A stretch of 64,000 nt of DNA from Motiliproteus sp047633175 (GCA_047633175.1 JBLIEQ010000010.1:54145-118144); one strand, 5' to 3'. Positions 34,840 to 44,386 are shown, counted from the first letter of the stretch. Numbers and translations are program-made. Notes: generated by a model from the letters alone, not told the origin.

Positions 34840-36639
34840 ATGTCTGACTATAAAGCCCCGCTGCGCGATATCCGTTTTGTCATGAATGAGCTGCTCAATA
34901 CCGAGCAGCATTACGCCAGTCTGCCGGGCTGTGAAGATGCCACGCCCGATATGGTCGATGCGATTCTTGAGGAGGGTGCTAAGTTTGCCGAGCAGGAGCT
35001 GGCACCGCTAAACCGTATTGGTGATCAGCAAGGCTGCCAGTGGCACGATGGCGTGGTCACGACGCCGGAGGGTTTCAAGGAGGCCTATGCCCGCTTTGTC
35101 GAAGGCGGCTGGCCCTCGCTGGCGCATGATGTCGAACTCGGTGGTCAGGGCTTGCCTGAGTCGCTGGGGATCGTGGTCAATGAGATGGTAGGATCCGCTA
35201 ACTGGTCCTGGAGTATGTATCCCGGGCTGAGTCATGGGGCGATGAACACCCTGCATGCGCATGGTACCGACGAGCAGAAGCAGACCTATCTGACCAAACT
35301 GATCGAAGGGCGCTGGACCGGTACCATGTGTCTGACCGAGTCTCACTGCGGTACCGATCTGGGATTGTTGCGGACCAAGGCCGAGCCCAATGCAGACGGT
35401 AGCTACGCGATCACCGGCACCAAGATATTTATCTCGGCGGGTGAGCATGATATGGCCGAAAACATCGTCCATATCGTCCTAGCACGGCTGCCGGGCGCGC
35501 CGGAAGGCACCCGGGGGATCTCACTGTTTATCGTTCCCAAGTTTAATGTCGACGCCGATGGCGCAGTGGCTGAGCGCAACGGCGTCGTCTGTGGATCGAT
35601 CGAACATAAGATGGGTATTCACGGCAACTCCACCTGTGTGATGAATTTTGACGGTGCCCGGGGTTTCTTGATCGGTCAGCCTAATAAAGGACTCAACTGT
35701 ATGTTTACCTTTATGAATACCGCCCGCATAGGCACGGCATTGCAGGGGCTTGCGCACGCCGAGCAGGGCTTTCAGGGCTCGCTCGCCTATGCCCGTGATC
35801 GTCTGCAAATGCGCTCCCTGAGTGGCGTCAAGGCCCCGGATAAGGCCGCCGACCCTATCATCGTGCATCCGGATGTGCGGCGGATGCTGCTGACTCAGAA
35901 AGCCTTCGCCGAAGGGGGCAGGGCGCTGGTGTATTTCGCCGCCCAGCAGGTCGATAAGCTGTCGATGGCCGAGACTCAAGAGGAACGGCAGCAGGCGGAT
36001 GCGCTCCTGTCGTTCCTGACGCCGATCGCCAAGGCGTTTCTGACCGAAGTCGGCTTTGAATCTGCCAACCTAGGGCTGCAGTGTTTCGGTGGTCATGGCT
36101 ATATCAGCGAGTGGGGTATGGAGCAGAACGTCCGTGATTCACGTATCTCGATGCTCTATGAAGGGACTACCGGTATCCAGGCCCTCGATCTGTTGGGGCG
36201 TAAGGTGCTGATGAGCCAGGGTGAGTCGCTGAAGAACTTTACCAAGATCGTGCATCAGTTCTGCAAGGCGCACGAGGGTAACGCCGAGATGGCTCCTTAT
36301 GTCGCGCCTCTGGCTGCGATCAATAAGGAGTGGGGCGAGCTGACGATGAAGATTGGCATGACGGCGATGAAAAACAAGGATGAGGTCGGCGCGGCATCGG
36401 TCGATTATTTGATGTACTCAGGCTATGCGGTACTGGCGTATTTCTGGGCCCGGAGTGCGCAGGTGGCGCAGCAGAAGTTAGCTGAAGGCAGCAGCGAGGC
36501 GGCGTTCTATAATGCCAAACTGGCCACCGCCAACTTCTATTTTGCCCGGATACTGCCGCGTACCCGCACACTGGTAGTGACTATGACCTCGGGTGCCGAT
36601 AACCTGATGGCCTTGGCTGAAGATGACTTTGCATTCTAG
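34840..36639 (+). CDS. Acyl-CoA dehydrogenase (long FadE-type with extra C-terminal domain)
   Basis: A 599-residue flavoprotein that oxidises acyl-CoA in beta-oxidation. MCLTESHCGTDLGLLRTKA and ITGTKIFISAGEHDMAENI line the FAD/substrate site; GHGYISEWGMEQNVRDSRISMLYEGTTGIQALDLLGRK carries the catalytic Glu in YEGT. The N-terminal DUF3733-like leader (SDYKAPLRDIRFVMNEL) and the C-terminal extension identify the approximately 600-residue subfamily. ATG 34840 follows GGGAG. An SCP2 gene follows, and both lie between two inverted MITE copies. Confidence 0.94.
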   Translation: MSDYKAPLRDIRFVMNELLNTEQHYASLPGCEDATPDMVDAILEEGAKFAEQELAPLNRIGDQQGCQWHDGVVTTPEGFKEAYARFVEGGWPSLAHDVELGGQGLPESLGIVVNEMVGSANWSWSMYPGLSHGAMNTLHAHGTDEQKQTYLTKLIEGRWTGTMCLTESHCGTDLGLLRTKAEPNADGSYAITGTKIFISAGEHDMAENIVHIVLARLPGAPEGTRGISLFIVPKFNVDADGAVAERNGVVCGSIEHKMGIHGNSTCVMNFDGARGFLIGQPNKGLNCMFTFMNTARIGTALQGLAHAEQGFQGSLAYARDRLQMRSLSGVKAPDKAADPIIVHPDVRRMLLTQKAFAEGGRALVYFAAQQVDKLSMAETQEERQQADALLSFLTPIAKAFLTEVGFESANLGLQCFGGHGYISEWGMEQNVRDSRISMLYEGTTGIQALDLLGRKVLMSQGESLKNFTKIVHQFCKAHEGNAEMAPYVAPLAAINKEWGELTMKIGMTAMKNKDEVGAASVDYLMYSGYAVLAYFWARSAQVAQQKLAEGSSEAAFYNAKLATANFYFARILPRTRTLVVTMTSGADNLMALAEDDFAF

Positions 36640-36653
36640 TTCATCAGCCTCTG

Positions 36654-36677
36654 CTGCCGCTCGTCGATGAGCGGCAG
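36654..36677. other. Intercistronic hairpin
   Basis: CTGCCGCTC-GTCGAT-GAGCGGCAG gives a 9-bp GC-rich stem between the dehydrogenase and SCP2 genes. There is no T run, so it is more likely an mRNA-stability or attenuation hairpin than a terminator. Confidence 0.6.
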
Positions 36678-36716
36678 CTATTACCTACCGTCAACAGAAC
36701 ACCGAGGAGAATTTAT

Positions 36717-37031
36717 ATGTCCCACCAGCAGCAGCTCGATGCGATGGTTAGCCGTTTTAATGCCAGCGCCGCTGACGATCTTGATGTGGTATTTCAGTAT
36801 GAGCTCGAAGGCGATAATCACTTCTACGTTGTGATTAAAGACGGCAGTTGCACGCTCGGCGCAGGTACGCACGACGCGCCCAGCGCCACCCTGACAATGG
36901 ATGACGAGACCTTTACGGGCATCCTGAGCGGCGAAACCGATGGCATGCAGGCGTTTATGGCAGGCAGTCTACAGGTCGACGGCGATATGATGCTGGCGAC
37001 TCAGCTGACCGATCTGTTTCCGTTAGCCTGA
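36717..37031 (+). CDS. SCP2 sterol/lipid-carrier domain protein
   Basis: A 104-residue stand-alone SCP2 domain: DDLDVVFQYELEGDNHFYVVIKDG, then TLTMDDETFTGILSGETDGMQAFMAGSLQVDGDMMLATQL, the classic SCP2 ending. SCP2 domains hold hydrophobic ligands such as fatty acyl-CoA. AGGAGA precedes the ATG. It lies 77 bp behind the acyl-CoA dehydrogenase on the same strand and probably supplies or protects its acyl substrates. Confidence 0.92.
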   Translation: MSHQQQLDAMVSRFNASAADDLDVVFQYELEGDNHFYVVIKDGSCTLGAGTHDAPSATLTMDDETFTGILSGETDGMQAFMAGSLQVDGDMMLATQLTDLFPLA

Positions 37032-37153
37032 ATGAGTCGTCTGAAATCTGAAGTAAGTCTGAGGTAGAACTAGGGCCTGTTATCGTCCGGGGGATAGCAG
37101 GTCGGCGGGTGGTGGCGTCAGCCATCAGTAACAACAGCACCAAGCTAACAATA

Positions 37154-37322
37154 GCGTAACTACTCAGCATATTTATTTTCGCTATGTGATGGATTATGGA
37201 GTTTTTGTGGAAAGAGTCTCTTTGGCAAGGAAGCCAAAGGGAAGCCTACAGGGATGTGTTTACGGCGTCTCTTGGAATAAATACTCTATAATTTCAAGTC
37301 GATGCATGTACTGAATAGTTAA
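37154..37322. mobile_element. MITE-like element, copy 2 (inverted)
   Basis: About 169 bp, inverse of copy 1 at 34267-34454. It starts GTAACTACTCAGCAT, includes ATTATGGAGTTTTTGTGG and CTCTTTGGCAAGGAAGCC, and ends TACTGAATAGTTAAC. It lies directly upstream of the fadD-like gene, so it may contribute promoter sequence. Confidence 0.8.
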
Positions 37323-37360
37323 CAATAAGCCAATAATAATAAATGCAGCAGGTTCGAGTC

Positions 37361-39037
37361 ATGAGCGAGAACGCAACAGTTTCACCCGATAGCGCCAGCC
37401 AGGCGCCCTTTCTGGCCTCAATCAATCCCGATGCCATCAGCTCGATCAATGAGGTGATGGCGTTGGCCTGTCAGCGCTTTGGCAAACAGCCGGCATTCAG
37501 CAGTCTCGGGCGTACGCTGAGTTATTCAGAGTTGGATCGATTGTCGGCTGATTTCGCCGCCTATCTGCAACAGGTGCTGGGGCTTAAGCCGGGTGAGCGG
37601 ATAGCCGTGCAACTCCCCAACTTGATTCAGTATCCGGTGGTGGTCTTTGGCGCCCTGAGAGCGGGGCTGGTGGTGGTGAATACCAATCCGCTCTATACCG
37701 CCAATGAGATGCAGCATCAGTTCAACGACTCCGGCGCTAAGGCGCTGGTGGTGTTTGCGGGCTGTTGCGATCGAGTCGAAAAAATTCTCGCCACGACCCA
37801 GATCAAACACCTGATCACCACCGAGGTGGCGGATCTGCACAGTACGCCCAAGCGTCTGTTGCTCAATGCCGTGGTCAAGCATGTTAAGAAGATGGTGCCG
37901 GCGTACAGCCTCCCGAATGCCGTGACCTTACCCCAGGCGCTGCGGCTGGGTCGTCGGCACCAGCATCTGCCAGCAACGCCTACTCCCGACGATGTCGCGG
38001 TGCTGCAGTACACCGGCGGGACGACGGGTGTGGCCAAAGGGGCGATGCTGACCCACGGTAATCTGGTGGCGAACTACCTGCAGTTGGCTCAGCATTTCGG
38101 TGATTTTATCGGTCAGTCCAAAGAGACCTTTATCGGCCCGCTGCCGCTGTATCATATCTATGCCTTTACCATGCACTGTATGTTGCTGCTGGGGAGTGGT
38201 AATCACAGCGTACTGATCCCCAATCCACGCGATATTCCCGGTTTTGTTAAAGAGCTTAAGAAGTGGAAATTTACCGGTTTCGCCGGACTCAACACTCTGT
38301 TTGTGGCCCTGTCCAACAATAAAGAATTTGCGGAATTGGATTTTAGTGCCCTCAAGTTTACAGCCTCCGGCGGCATGGCGCTGACGACGGCGGCGGCGAA
38401 GCACTGGCAGCAGGTCACTGGCTGTCAGATTATCGAGGGCTACGGCCTGACCGAAACCTCCCCCGGGGTGACCTTTAACCAGCCCGGTCACGTGCAACTG
38501 GGTACGATCGGCCAGGCGTTGCCGCTGACCGAACTGCAGGTTGTCGATGACGATGAGCAGGTCTTACCTGCGGGGCAGCCGGGTGAACTCTATGTTCGCG
38601 GCCCTCAGGTGATGCAAGGCTATTGGCAGCAGGCGGCAGAGACGGCGATGGTCATGACCGGGGATGGCTGGTTTAAAACCGGTGATATGGCGATCATCCA
38701 GGAGGACACTTTTGTGCGTATCGTGGATCGCAAGAAGGATATGATCATCGTCTCGGGTTTTAATGTGTATCCCAACGAGATCGAAGATGTTATCTGCAGC
38801 ATGCCCGAGATACGAGAGTGTGCCGCGATCGGCGTGCCTGACGCGCGTTGCGGTGAAGCGGTGAAGGTTTTTGTGGTCAGTAACGCCGATTCTCTGTCGC
38901 TGGAGGGGATCCAGACTTACTGTCGGGAGCGCCTGAGCGCCTATAAGATTCCCAGGCAGATCGAATTCTGCGACGACCTGCCCAAGAGTAACGTCGGTAA
39001 AGTATTACGGCGGGCGCTCAAGCAGCCAGCGGCTTGA
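37361..39037 (+). CDS. fadD: Long-chain fatty-acid-CoA ligase (FadD-type)
   Basis: A 558-residue acyl-CoA synthetase. Motifs: P-loop YTGGTTGVAKGAM, GYGLTETSPGV, KTGDMAIIQED, the fatty-acid signature DGWFKTGD...RIVDRKKDMIIVSGFNVYPNEIE, and A10 LPKSNVGKVLRRALK with the catalytic Lys present. It activates imported fatty acids for beta-oxidation. ATG 37361 or 37343 are both possible and neither has a strong ribosome site. Downstream is a crotonase gene after a 105-bp gap, probably co-transcribed. Confidence 0.92.
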   Translation: MSENATVSPDSASQAPFLASINPDAISSINEVMALACQRFGKQPAFSSLGRTLSYSELDRLSADFAAYLQQVLGLKPGERIAVQLPNLIQYPVVVFGALRAGLVVVNTNPLYTANEMQHQFNDSGAKALVVFAGCCDRVEKILATTQIKHLITTEVADLHSTPKRLLLNAVVKHVKKMVPAYSLPNAVTLPQALRLGRRHQHLPATPTPDDVAVLQYTGGTTGVAKGAMLTHGNLVANYLQLAQHFGDFIGQSKETFIGPLPLYHIYAFTMHCMLLLGSGNHSVLIPNPRDIPGFVKELKKWKFTGFAGLNTLFVALSNNKEFAELDFSALKFTASGGMALTTAAAKHWQQVTGCQIIEGYGLTETSPGVTFNQPGHVQLGTIGQALPLTELQVVDDDEQVLPAGQPGELYVRGPQVMQGYWQQAAETAMVMTGDGWFKTGDMAIIQEDTFVRIVDRKKDMIIVSGFNVYPNEIEDVICSMPEIRECAAIGVPDARCGEAVKVFVVSNADSLSLEGIQTYCRERLSAYKIPRQIEFCDDLPKSNVGKVLRRALKQPAA

Positions 39038-39142
39038 AGGTATCTGCGGCAGAAGCCGGTGAGAGCGTCTTGTTGGAGCGTCCTGTGAGGGCGTTCTGTA
39101 AGGGAACGGCAATAAGCGAGATGGAGCCCTGCGAGGGAAGCG

Positions 39143-39934
39143 ATGAGCGAACTGATTAACAGCGAACTGACCGATAGCATTCAACGGATTAGACTCCAGC
39201 GCCCTGAAAAGATGAATGCGATGACCTCCTCGATGTATCACGCCCTGGCGGATGCGTTACTGGCGGCGGATCAGGACCCCCTGGTACGGGTGATCTATCT
39301 CTGTGGCGAGGGTAAACACTTCTGTGCGGGCAATGATATGGCCGCATTTATGCACTCGATAGAAGATAACACTGGTACCACCGCACAGGCGCTGATGCTG
39401 CCGCCCCAAAGACTGCTGCTGCAGCTCGTGCGCATGAAAAAACCGCTGGTTATTGCGCTCAAGGGTATGGCCGTAGGGATAGGTGCCACGATGATCCTGC
39501 ATGCTGATTTTGCCTACGCGGACAGCAGCACCCGGTTTATATTGCCGTTTATAAACCTGGGTCTGACCCCGGAAGGCGGTTGCAGCCAGCTGCTGCCACA
39601 GCGGATCGGCCAGGTGCGTGCGGCCGAACTGCTGATGTTGGGAGAGCCCTTTTCGGGGCAGCAGGCTGCAAACCTTGGCCTTATCAACGCCGTCTGTGAG
39701 CCGAATGAGTTGGAGGCCATTGCCTGGGGTTGTGCCCTTAAACTGGCCTCCAAGCCACCCGAGGCATTACGGGCCGTCAAGGCGGTGCTGCGGCAAAATT
39801 CACAGCAGCCGCTGGAGACGCTGATCTGCTCGGAACTACAGCTATTAGCCGGGCGTTTTGCCTCCCCGGAAGCCGGGGAGGCGCTTAACGCGTTCGCCGC
39901 TAAGCGCTCCCCGGATTTCTCCCGTTTTCGTTGA
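39143..39934 (+). CDS. Enoyl-CoA hydratase/isomerase-family (crotonase) protein
   Basis: A 263-residue crotonase. The oxyanion-hole segments HFCAGNDMAAF (near residue 55) and ALKGMAVGIGATMILHADFAYA (near 102) are present, and LGLTPEGGCSQLLPQRIG carries the Glu. The single catalytic Glu and length fit peroxisomal-type delta-3,delta-2-enoyl-CoA isomerases as well as hydratases, so the reaction is not fixed. A GCGAGGGAAGCG ribosome region precedes the ATG. It follows the FadD gene. Confidence 0.9.
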   Translation: MSELINSELTDSIQRIRLQRPEKMNAMTSSMYHALADALLAADQDPLVRVIYLCGEGKHFCAGNDMAAFMHSIEDNTGTTAQALMLPPQRLLLQLVRMKKPLVIALKGMAVGIGATMILHADFAYADSSTRFILPFINLGLTPEGGCSQLLPQRIGQVRAAELLMLGEPFSGQQAANLGLINAVCEPNELEAIAWGCALKLASKPPEALRAVKAVLRQNSQQPLETLICSELQLLAGRFASPEAGEALNAFAAKRSPDFSRFR

Positions 39935-39950
39935 GCGACTTCATGCTAGG

Positions 39951-41327
39951 TCAGCGGTTAGACAGCGACAGATAGAAGGCGTTGCCACCGCGCTCAATCA
40001 GCAGCAGCAGGGTCGAGAGTTTTCGCTCCGCAGCCTGGGCGAACTCATCGAGGGTGGATATCGGCGTTCGGTTAACCGCAAGGATGGTATCGCCCGGGAG
40101 CAGGCCCGTCAGTGCGGCGGGGCTGCCGTCTACGATTGATTTGAGGCGCACCCCATCACCGTCCTCTGCCAGGATGGCGCCGGCCAGAAGGGGGTTGTAG
40201 CGCTCGCCCTCGGTGAGGTTTTGACCGGGAAGCTCCAGCGTTACCCTCTTTTGGAAACGACGGCCGTCTCTCAGTAGATCAACGGTTAAGGATTTTCCTA
40301 TCAGCCATACTCCCAGCTTGGAACGCAGTTCGGCGGTGCTGCGGATTGTTTCACCGTTGACCTTCAGGACCACATCGCCCGCTCGAATACCCGCCTTGCC
40401 AGCCGCGGAATTATTAACCACTTCGCTGATCAATACGCCACTCTCCGGGGCCTGCAGGCCAAAGGCTTCCGCCAGATCTGGGGAGAGATCCTGAATGATA
40501 ACTCCCAGGCGACCGCGCCGGACTTCGCCGTTAAGCGCCAGCTGCTGGATAATGGCCTGCGTCATATTGCTGGGGATCGCGAAACCGATGCCGACATTGC
40601 CCCCCCCGGGGGCGATGATGGCGGTGTTGATCCCTACCAGCTCGCCATTGAGGTTGATCAGCGCACCACCCGAATTTCCGGGGTTGATCGAGGCATCGGT
40701 CTGGATAAAGTTTTCATAGCCCTCGATCCCCAGGCCCGTCCGCCCCAGCGCACTCACGATGCCGGTGGTGACCGTCTGCCCCAACCCGAAGGGGTTGCCG
40801 ATCGCCACCACGAAGTCACCGACCTGAAGCTCCGCGGAATTCCCCAGGGGGATCTCTGTGAGCCCGCTGGCCTCGACCCTGAGCAGTGCCAGGTCGGCCT
40901 CCGGATCGCTGCCCACTAGCGTGGCTTGCAGGTCGCGTCCATCGCTCAGGCCGATATGGATCTCATCGGCATCCTCGACGACATGATTGTTAGTCACCAC
41001 CCAACCCTGTTCGGCATCGATGATAACCCCCGAGCCTGCACTCTGGATCTGGCGTTGCTGGGGTCGAGACTGTTGCGGCGGCAGATTAAAAAAGCGCCGA
41101 AAAAAAGGATCATCCAGCAGCGGGTTGGAGGCGCGCAGGCGGGTGATGGTGGAAATGTTGACGACAGCGGGCGTCACTCTCTTAAGCAGCGGCGCCAGCG
41201 TGGGCAGAGCGCTCCCCTGCGAATCGCTGAGTGGTAACCCCGCCATACTCGAGGTCGTAAACAGCAGCAGTGAGAGGCTTGCGGCGTAAAGAGTGCCTTT
41301 GATAGGATGGGAGAGCTGTTTCATCAT
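39951..41327 (-). CDS. DegP/DegQ-like periplasmic serine endoprotease
   Basis: A 458-residue HtrA protease: signal peptide (LYAASLSLLLFTTSSMAG), trypsin-like domain with catalytic His in VVTNNHVVEDAD, Asp in DPEADLALLRV and Ser in NPGNSGGALIN, then two PDZ domains (PESGVLISEVVNNSAAGKAGIRAGD and ALTGLLPGDTILAVNRTP). Length and two PDZs fit the DegQ branch. It degrades or refolds misfolded envelope proteins. Only 13 bp separate it from the converging crotonase stop. Confidence 0.95.
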   Translation of the reverse strand: MMKQLSHPIKGTLYAASLSLLLFTTSSMAGLPLSDSQGSALPTLAPLLKRVTPAVVNISTITRLRASNPLLDDPFFRRFFNLPPQQSRPQQRQIQSAGSGVIIDAEQGWVVTNNHVVEDADEIHIGLSDGRDLQATLVGSDPEADLALLRVEASGLTEIPLGNSAELQVGDFVVAIGNPFGLGQTVTTGIVSALGRTGLGIEGYENFIQTDASINPGNSGGALINLNGELVGINTAIIAPGGGNVGIGFAIPSNMTQAIIQQLALNGEVRRGRLGVIIQDLSPDLAEAFGLQAPESGVLISEVVNNSAAGKAGIRAGDVVLKVNGETIRSTAELRSKLGVWLIGKSLTVDLLRDGRRFQKRVTLELPGQNLTEGERYNPLLAGAILAEDGDGVRLKSIVDGSPAALTGLLPGDTILAVNRTPISTLDEFAQAAERKLSTLLLLIERGGNAFYLSLSNR

Positions 41328-41589
41328 GCTTAGCCTCGGTATCTGTCCGTGATAGTGCTTGTCTGAACAGCCCTGTAAAAAGGGGTTGGTATCAATGACT
41401 GCAAAATAGTTTAGCTGTAGACGTAAAAATGGGCGGCAAGGTTCCCCTCATCGGACAGGATTGTTAAAGAAAGATCTATCTTTCCAATGGCATAGGTATT
41501 AGCTTACTTCTCTGCTACATTCTAGCTTACAACATACAGGGGCAAAGGGTTCTCTGGTGTTCCCAGACCAACGAGCAAAGGAGCGAATT

Positions 41590-41877
41590 ATGAATGATCA
41601 AGAAGGCCTGGCGGATGCTAAGGGCGGTGTTTGGATACGCGGGCTGTGGATGCTGATCTTTGTGATCTGCTTGTGGTTTGCCAGGTTTGTGCTATTAGCC
41701 ATCGTGCTGTTTCAGTTTCTGAATGTGCTGTTCAGCGGCAGCACGAACCAAAAATTACGTCACTTGGGCCTCAGCCTGAGCACCTATCAGTTTGAGATCA
41801 TGCGCTACCTGACCTATAACAGCGAAGATCAGCCATACCCGATCGGAGATTGGCCGTCTGCAGTCGACTCGGAATAA
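41590..41877 (+). CDS. DUF4389 small membrane protein
   Basis: A 95-residue protein with one long hydrophobic stretch (residues 16-46: GLWMLIFVICLWFARFVLLAIVLFQ) and the DUF4389 ending SLSTYQFEIMRYLTYNSEDQPYPIGDWP. ATG 41590 follows AAAGGAG at a good distance; an earlier in-frame codon at 41557 does not. Function unknown. The HNH gene follows 51 bp later. Confidence 0.88.
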   Translation: MNDQEGLADAKGGVWIRGLWMLIFVICLWFARFVLLAIVLFQFLNVLFSGSTNQKLRHLGLSLSTYQFEIMRYLTYNSEDQPYPIGDWPSAVDSE

Positions 41878-41928
41878 GGGAGAGATGCCAGCAGCGTAAA
41901 GCGTTGACCAGCAATAACAGGAGTTTTT

Positions 41929-42249
41929 ATGAGTGCTAAAAAAAAGTTGGCTCGGCAAAAGTTTCGTGACGATGTCCTTAAACGTGATCACAACCACTGC
42001 GTGATCTGTAAGACACAGGACACTATCGACGCCCACCATATTACCGACCGCGAGCTAATGCCGGGCGGCGGCTATGTCAAAGAGAACGGCATCACCCTCT
42101 GTCACGAGCATATAGAGATGGCCGAACACCAGCGTCAGAGTGACGGTGTCGAGGGAGAGGAGCTGTATGCCCCCGGCAAGCTCTATATAAAGATAGGCTC
42201 TAACTATGAAAAGGCTCTTAAAGCCTCTGAGCGGCTGGAAGGGCACTGA
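41929..42249 (+). CDS. HNH-type nuclease-like small protein
   Basis: A 106-residue protein with a compact HNH fold: CVICKTQ (C-x2-C near residues 23-26), DAHHITDREL, NGITLCHEHIEMAEH. The Cys pair and His residues could bind zinc and a catalytic metal. Many such small HNH proteins are uncharacterised and not tied to mobile elements; nothing adjacent suggests a restriction or toxin system. AGGAG precedes the ATG. Confidence 0.8.
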   Translation: MSAKKKLARQKFRDDVLKRDHNHCVICKTQDTIDAHHITDRELMPGGGYVKENGITLCHEHIEMAEHQRQSDGVEGEELYAPGKLYIKIGSNYEKALKASERLEGH

Positions 42250-42336
42250 CCTGCCTGCTCTGGCAACAGCCTCTGGCAACAGCCTCCTGGGAGGCTGACA
42301 GGTTCTTTACCTTAAGAGGGGGCGATCGTAGCAAGA

Positions 42337-42366
42337 GACGCACCCTCTAAAGGTAGAGGGTGCGTC
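42337..42366. terminator. Bidirectional terminator between HNH and phosphoribosyltransferase genes
   Basis: GACGCACCCTCT-AAAGGT-AGAGGGTGCGTC: a perfect 12-bp stem, followed on the plus strand by AGATTTT. It lies between converging genes and can serve both, although the T runs are short. Confidence 0.8.
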
Positions 42367-42385
42367 AGATTTTCCAGTCAGGCTG

Positions 42386-42949
42386 CTAGATGCCGTACTC
42401 TTCGAAAATCGCCTTCATGCCGGGTTTGTTAGCGAGCACCTCTTCACGGTCGAGTCCGTTAAGCTCATGCGGAAACACCAGCCAGTCAGTAGACTTATGC
42501 AGGTGATAGTCAGGCTCAAGGTCGGTCTTGTTATTGGCGGGTTTAAACCAGGGCGTCGCGATACGGATGTCGTTGGGAGTGTTCAGACGGGCCTTGATCC
42601 TCAGCGTATCGATCACCGCTTTAATACTTAGGCCGGTGTCGAAGACATCATCGACGATCAACAATGAATGGTGGGCATCCACATTACGGATGATGTAATC
42701 CAGCCCGTGCACTCGAACTTCACGGCCCCGTTGACCAATACCGGTATAGGAGGAGGTGCGGATCGAGATGTGATCGGTTTTAACGCCCAGATTATCGAGA
42801 ATCTCCTGGACGGCGATACCCACCGGCGTGCCGCCGCGCCAGACACCGACGATAAAATCGGGGCGAAAACCACTCTTGAATACTTCCAGACCTAACCGGA
42901 ATGAATCTTCCAGGAGGCTCTGAGCCGAGAGATAGACCTTGTCGACCAT
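42386..42949 (-). CDS. Phosphoribosyltransferase (hypoxanthine-guanine type)
   Basis: A 187-residue type I PRTase. The PRPP-binding loop is LLIVDDVFDTGLSIKAVID (near residue 94), and the WRGGTPVGIAVQEIL loop is near 38. It resembles the short bacterial HPRT/xanthine PRTase group that salvages purine bases with PRPP. Exact base specificity cannot be read. Single gene ending at a terminator. Confidence 0.88.
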   Translation of the reverse strand: MVDKVYLSAQSLLEDSFRLGLEVFKSGFRPDFIVGVWRGGTPVGIAVQEILDNLGVKTDHISIRTSSYTGIGQRGREVRVHGLDYIIRNVDAHHSLLIVDDVFDTGLSIKAVIDTLRIKARLNTPNDIRIATPWFKPANNKTDLEPDYHLHKSTDWLVFPHELNGLDREEVLANKPGMKAIFEEYGI

Positions 42950-43058
42950 GTGTTTTCCTCAGGGCCTCTATGCAGCATAGAAGGCGGTGAATAATTAATA
43001 GTTAACAATAAACTGTTCGCAGGGTGCTGACAATTCTTAGGCGATGTTAGCGGCGATG

Positions 43059-43574
43059 TTAGCGGCTCGGTGCTGCGGCCGAGAGATTGATCTGGCCGTG
43101 CTCTGATATCGCGATCTCCGGCAGCCGAGCGTCGATGCTGAGCCGGGCGCTGAAGCGGTAATTGACCAGCCCTGTCTGGCTCTGCATCAGCCCGGAGAAC
43201 ACCCGCAAACCGCTGAGCAGATTCACGCTGGCCTGGAGTTCTATCTCTTCCTCACCATAGGCGGCAACGACCGGGAGGTCGTTCGAGACTCCCGTGATGA
43301 GCTTGTGACCCTCTATCTCGATCGTATACAGCAATCCCTGCAGGGGCAGCGGGGTGCGATTGGGGTTGATGATATGCAAACCTATCGCGAACCTGGGCAG
43401 CATCCCCGTGGAGGGTAACAGCCTGAACGAATTGACACTCAGGGTTGGGTTTTCGAAGCCCGATGACAGATTGGCGCAGCCGCTCAGGAGCAGGCTTGCA
43501 AGGAGCAGTGTCGCCGAAAAAGAGCACCGGCGGGTGCGGTGGCCAGGAGACGGGTTCTGGAATAGGGATAGCAA
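43059..43574 (-). CDS. LEA-type-2 (WHy-domain) lipoprotein
   Basis: A 171-residue secreted lipoprotein: signal sequence with lipobox LLLSGC (Cys near residue 33), followed by a WHy/LEA14 domain (NPTLSVNSFRLLPSTGMLPRFAIGLHIINPNRTPLPLQGLLYTIEIEGHKL in its family pattern). Proteins of this family are linked to desiccation or envelope stress, but no direct role is known for this one. Single gene, 45 bp from the TSUP permease upstream on the same strand. Confidence 0.85.
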   Translation of the reverse strand: MLSLFQNPSPGHRTRRCSFSATLLLASLLLSGCANLSSGFENPTLSVNSFRLLPSTGMLPRFAIGLHIINPNRTPLPLQGLLYTIEIEGHKLITGVSNDLPVVAAYGEEEIELQASVNLLSGLRVFSGLMQSQTGLVNYRFSARLSIDARLPEIAISEHGQINLSAAAPSR

Positions 43575-43618
43575 CGGTTAATTCCTTTTATGGGTAATTT
43601 TTCTGTCATTCAGGGGCG

Positions 43619-44386
43619 TTAAAGGCCTGCTAAGTCACTCGCGGCTTCACCCAGTAGCTTCAGGCTGGTCAGAAACAGCAGGCCATAGCAAAGCAGGTAG
43701 AACCACGTATCGTTGATCCGCTTATGCATCCAGATGCCAGTATAGACACCGATAGGGGCGAAAATTACCAGCATCAGCGAGGTCATCAGGTTCTCTGCGT
43801 CGAACAGTCCGAGCAGGCTGTAGGGCACCAGCTTGATAAAATTGACCACCGCGAAAAAGATGACTGTAGTACCCGCAAACAGCGTCTTATCCAGCTGCTG
43901 GGGGAGCAGGTAGATGTTCATCGGGGGTCCTCCCGCATGGACACTGAAGCTGGTAAAACCTGCCAGTGCGCCCCATAGGCTGCCTTTAAGTCGGTCTGTC
44001 GAAGTCTTCTCGGGTGAACGCTTACGCAGTTTATTGATGCCGAAGTTAAGCGTGAACACCTGGGCGATGCTGCCGATCAGTAGTTTAATGTGGGTTTCGG
44101 TCAGGTATTGGACGCTGAGCGCCCCGATTCCGAGTCCTAGGATTGCAGCGGGAAGCAATATCTTCAGATTGGCACTGTCGTAGCGGCCGCGAAATCCCCA
44201 CAGACTCACCAGATCCATCACACAGAGGATCGGCAGCAGGATAGCCGCTGCCTGAAAAGGGCTGACCGCCAGCGCCATCAGAGGCACCGCGATCAGGCCT
44301 AAACCGCCGCCCAGGCCTCCTTTTGAGATGCCTACAATCAATACCGCCGGGATGGCCAGCAGATAAAAGAGTGGATCGGTAATCAA
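43619..44386 (-). CDS. TauE/SafE (TSUP) family permease
   Basis: A 255-residue membrane protein of about eight helices. The TSUP hallmarks GISKGGLGGGLGLIAVPLMAL at the start and FTSFSVHAGGPPMNIYLLP in the second half are clear. Members export or import sulfite, sulfoacetate or other organosulfur anions. It may share a transcript with the LEA lipoprotein downstream. Substrate unknown. Confidence 0.92.
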   Translation of the reverse strand: MITDPLFYLLAIPAVLIVGISKGGLGGGLGLIAVPLMALAVSPFQAAAILLPILCVMDLVSLWGFRGRYDSANLKILLPAAILGLGIGALSVQYLTETHIKLLIGSIAQVFTLNFGINKLRKRSPEKTSTDRLKGSLWGALAGFTSFSVHAGGPPMNIYLLPQQLDKTLFAGTTVIFFAVVNFIKLVPYSLLGLFDAENLMTSLMLVIFAPIGVYTGIWMHKRINDTWFYLLCYGLLFLTSLKLLGEAASDLAGL

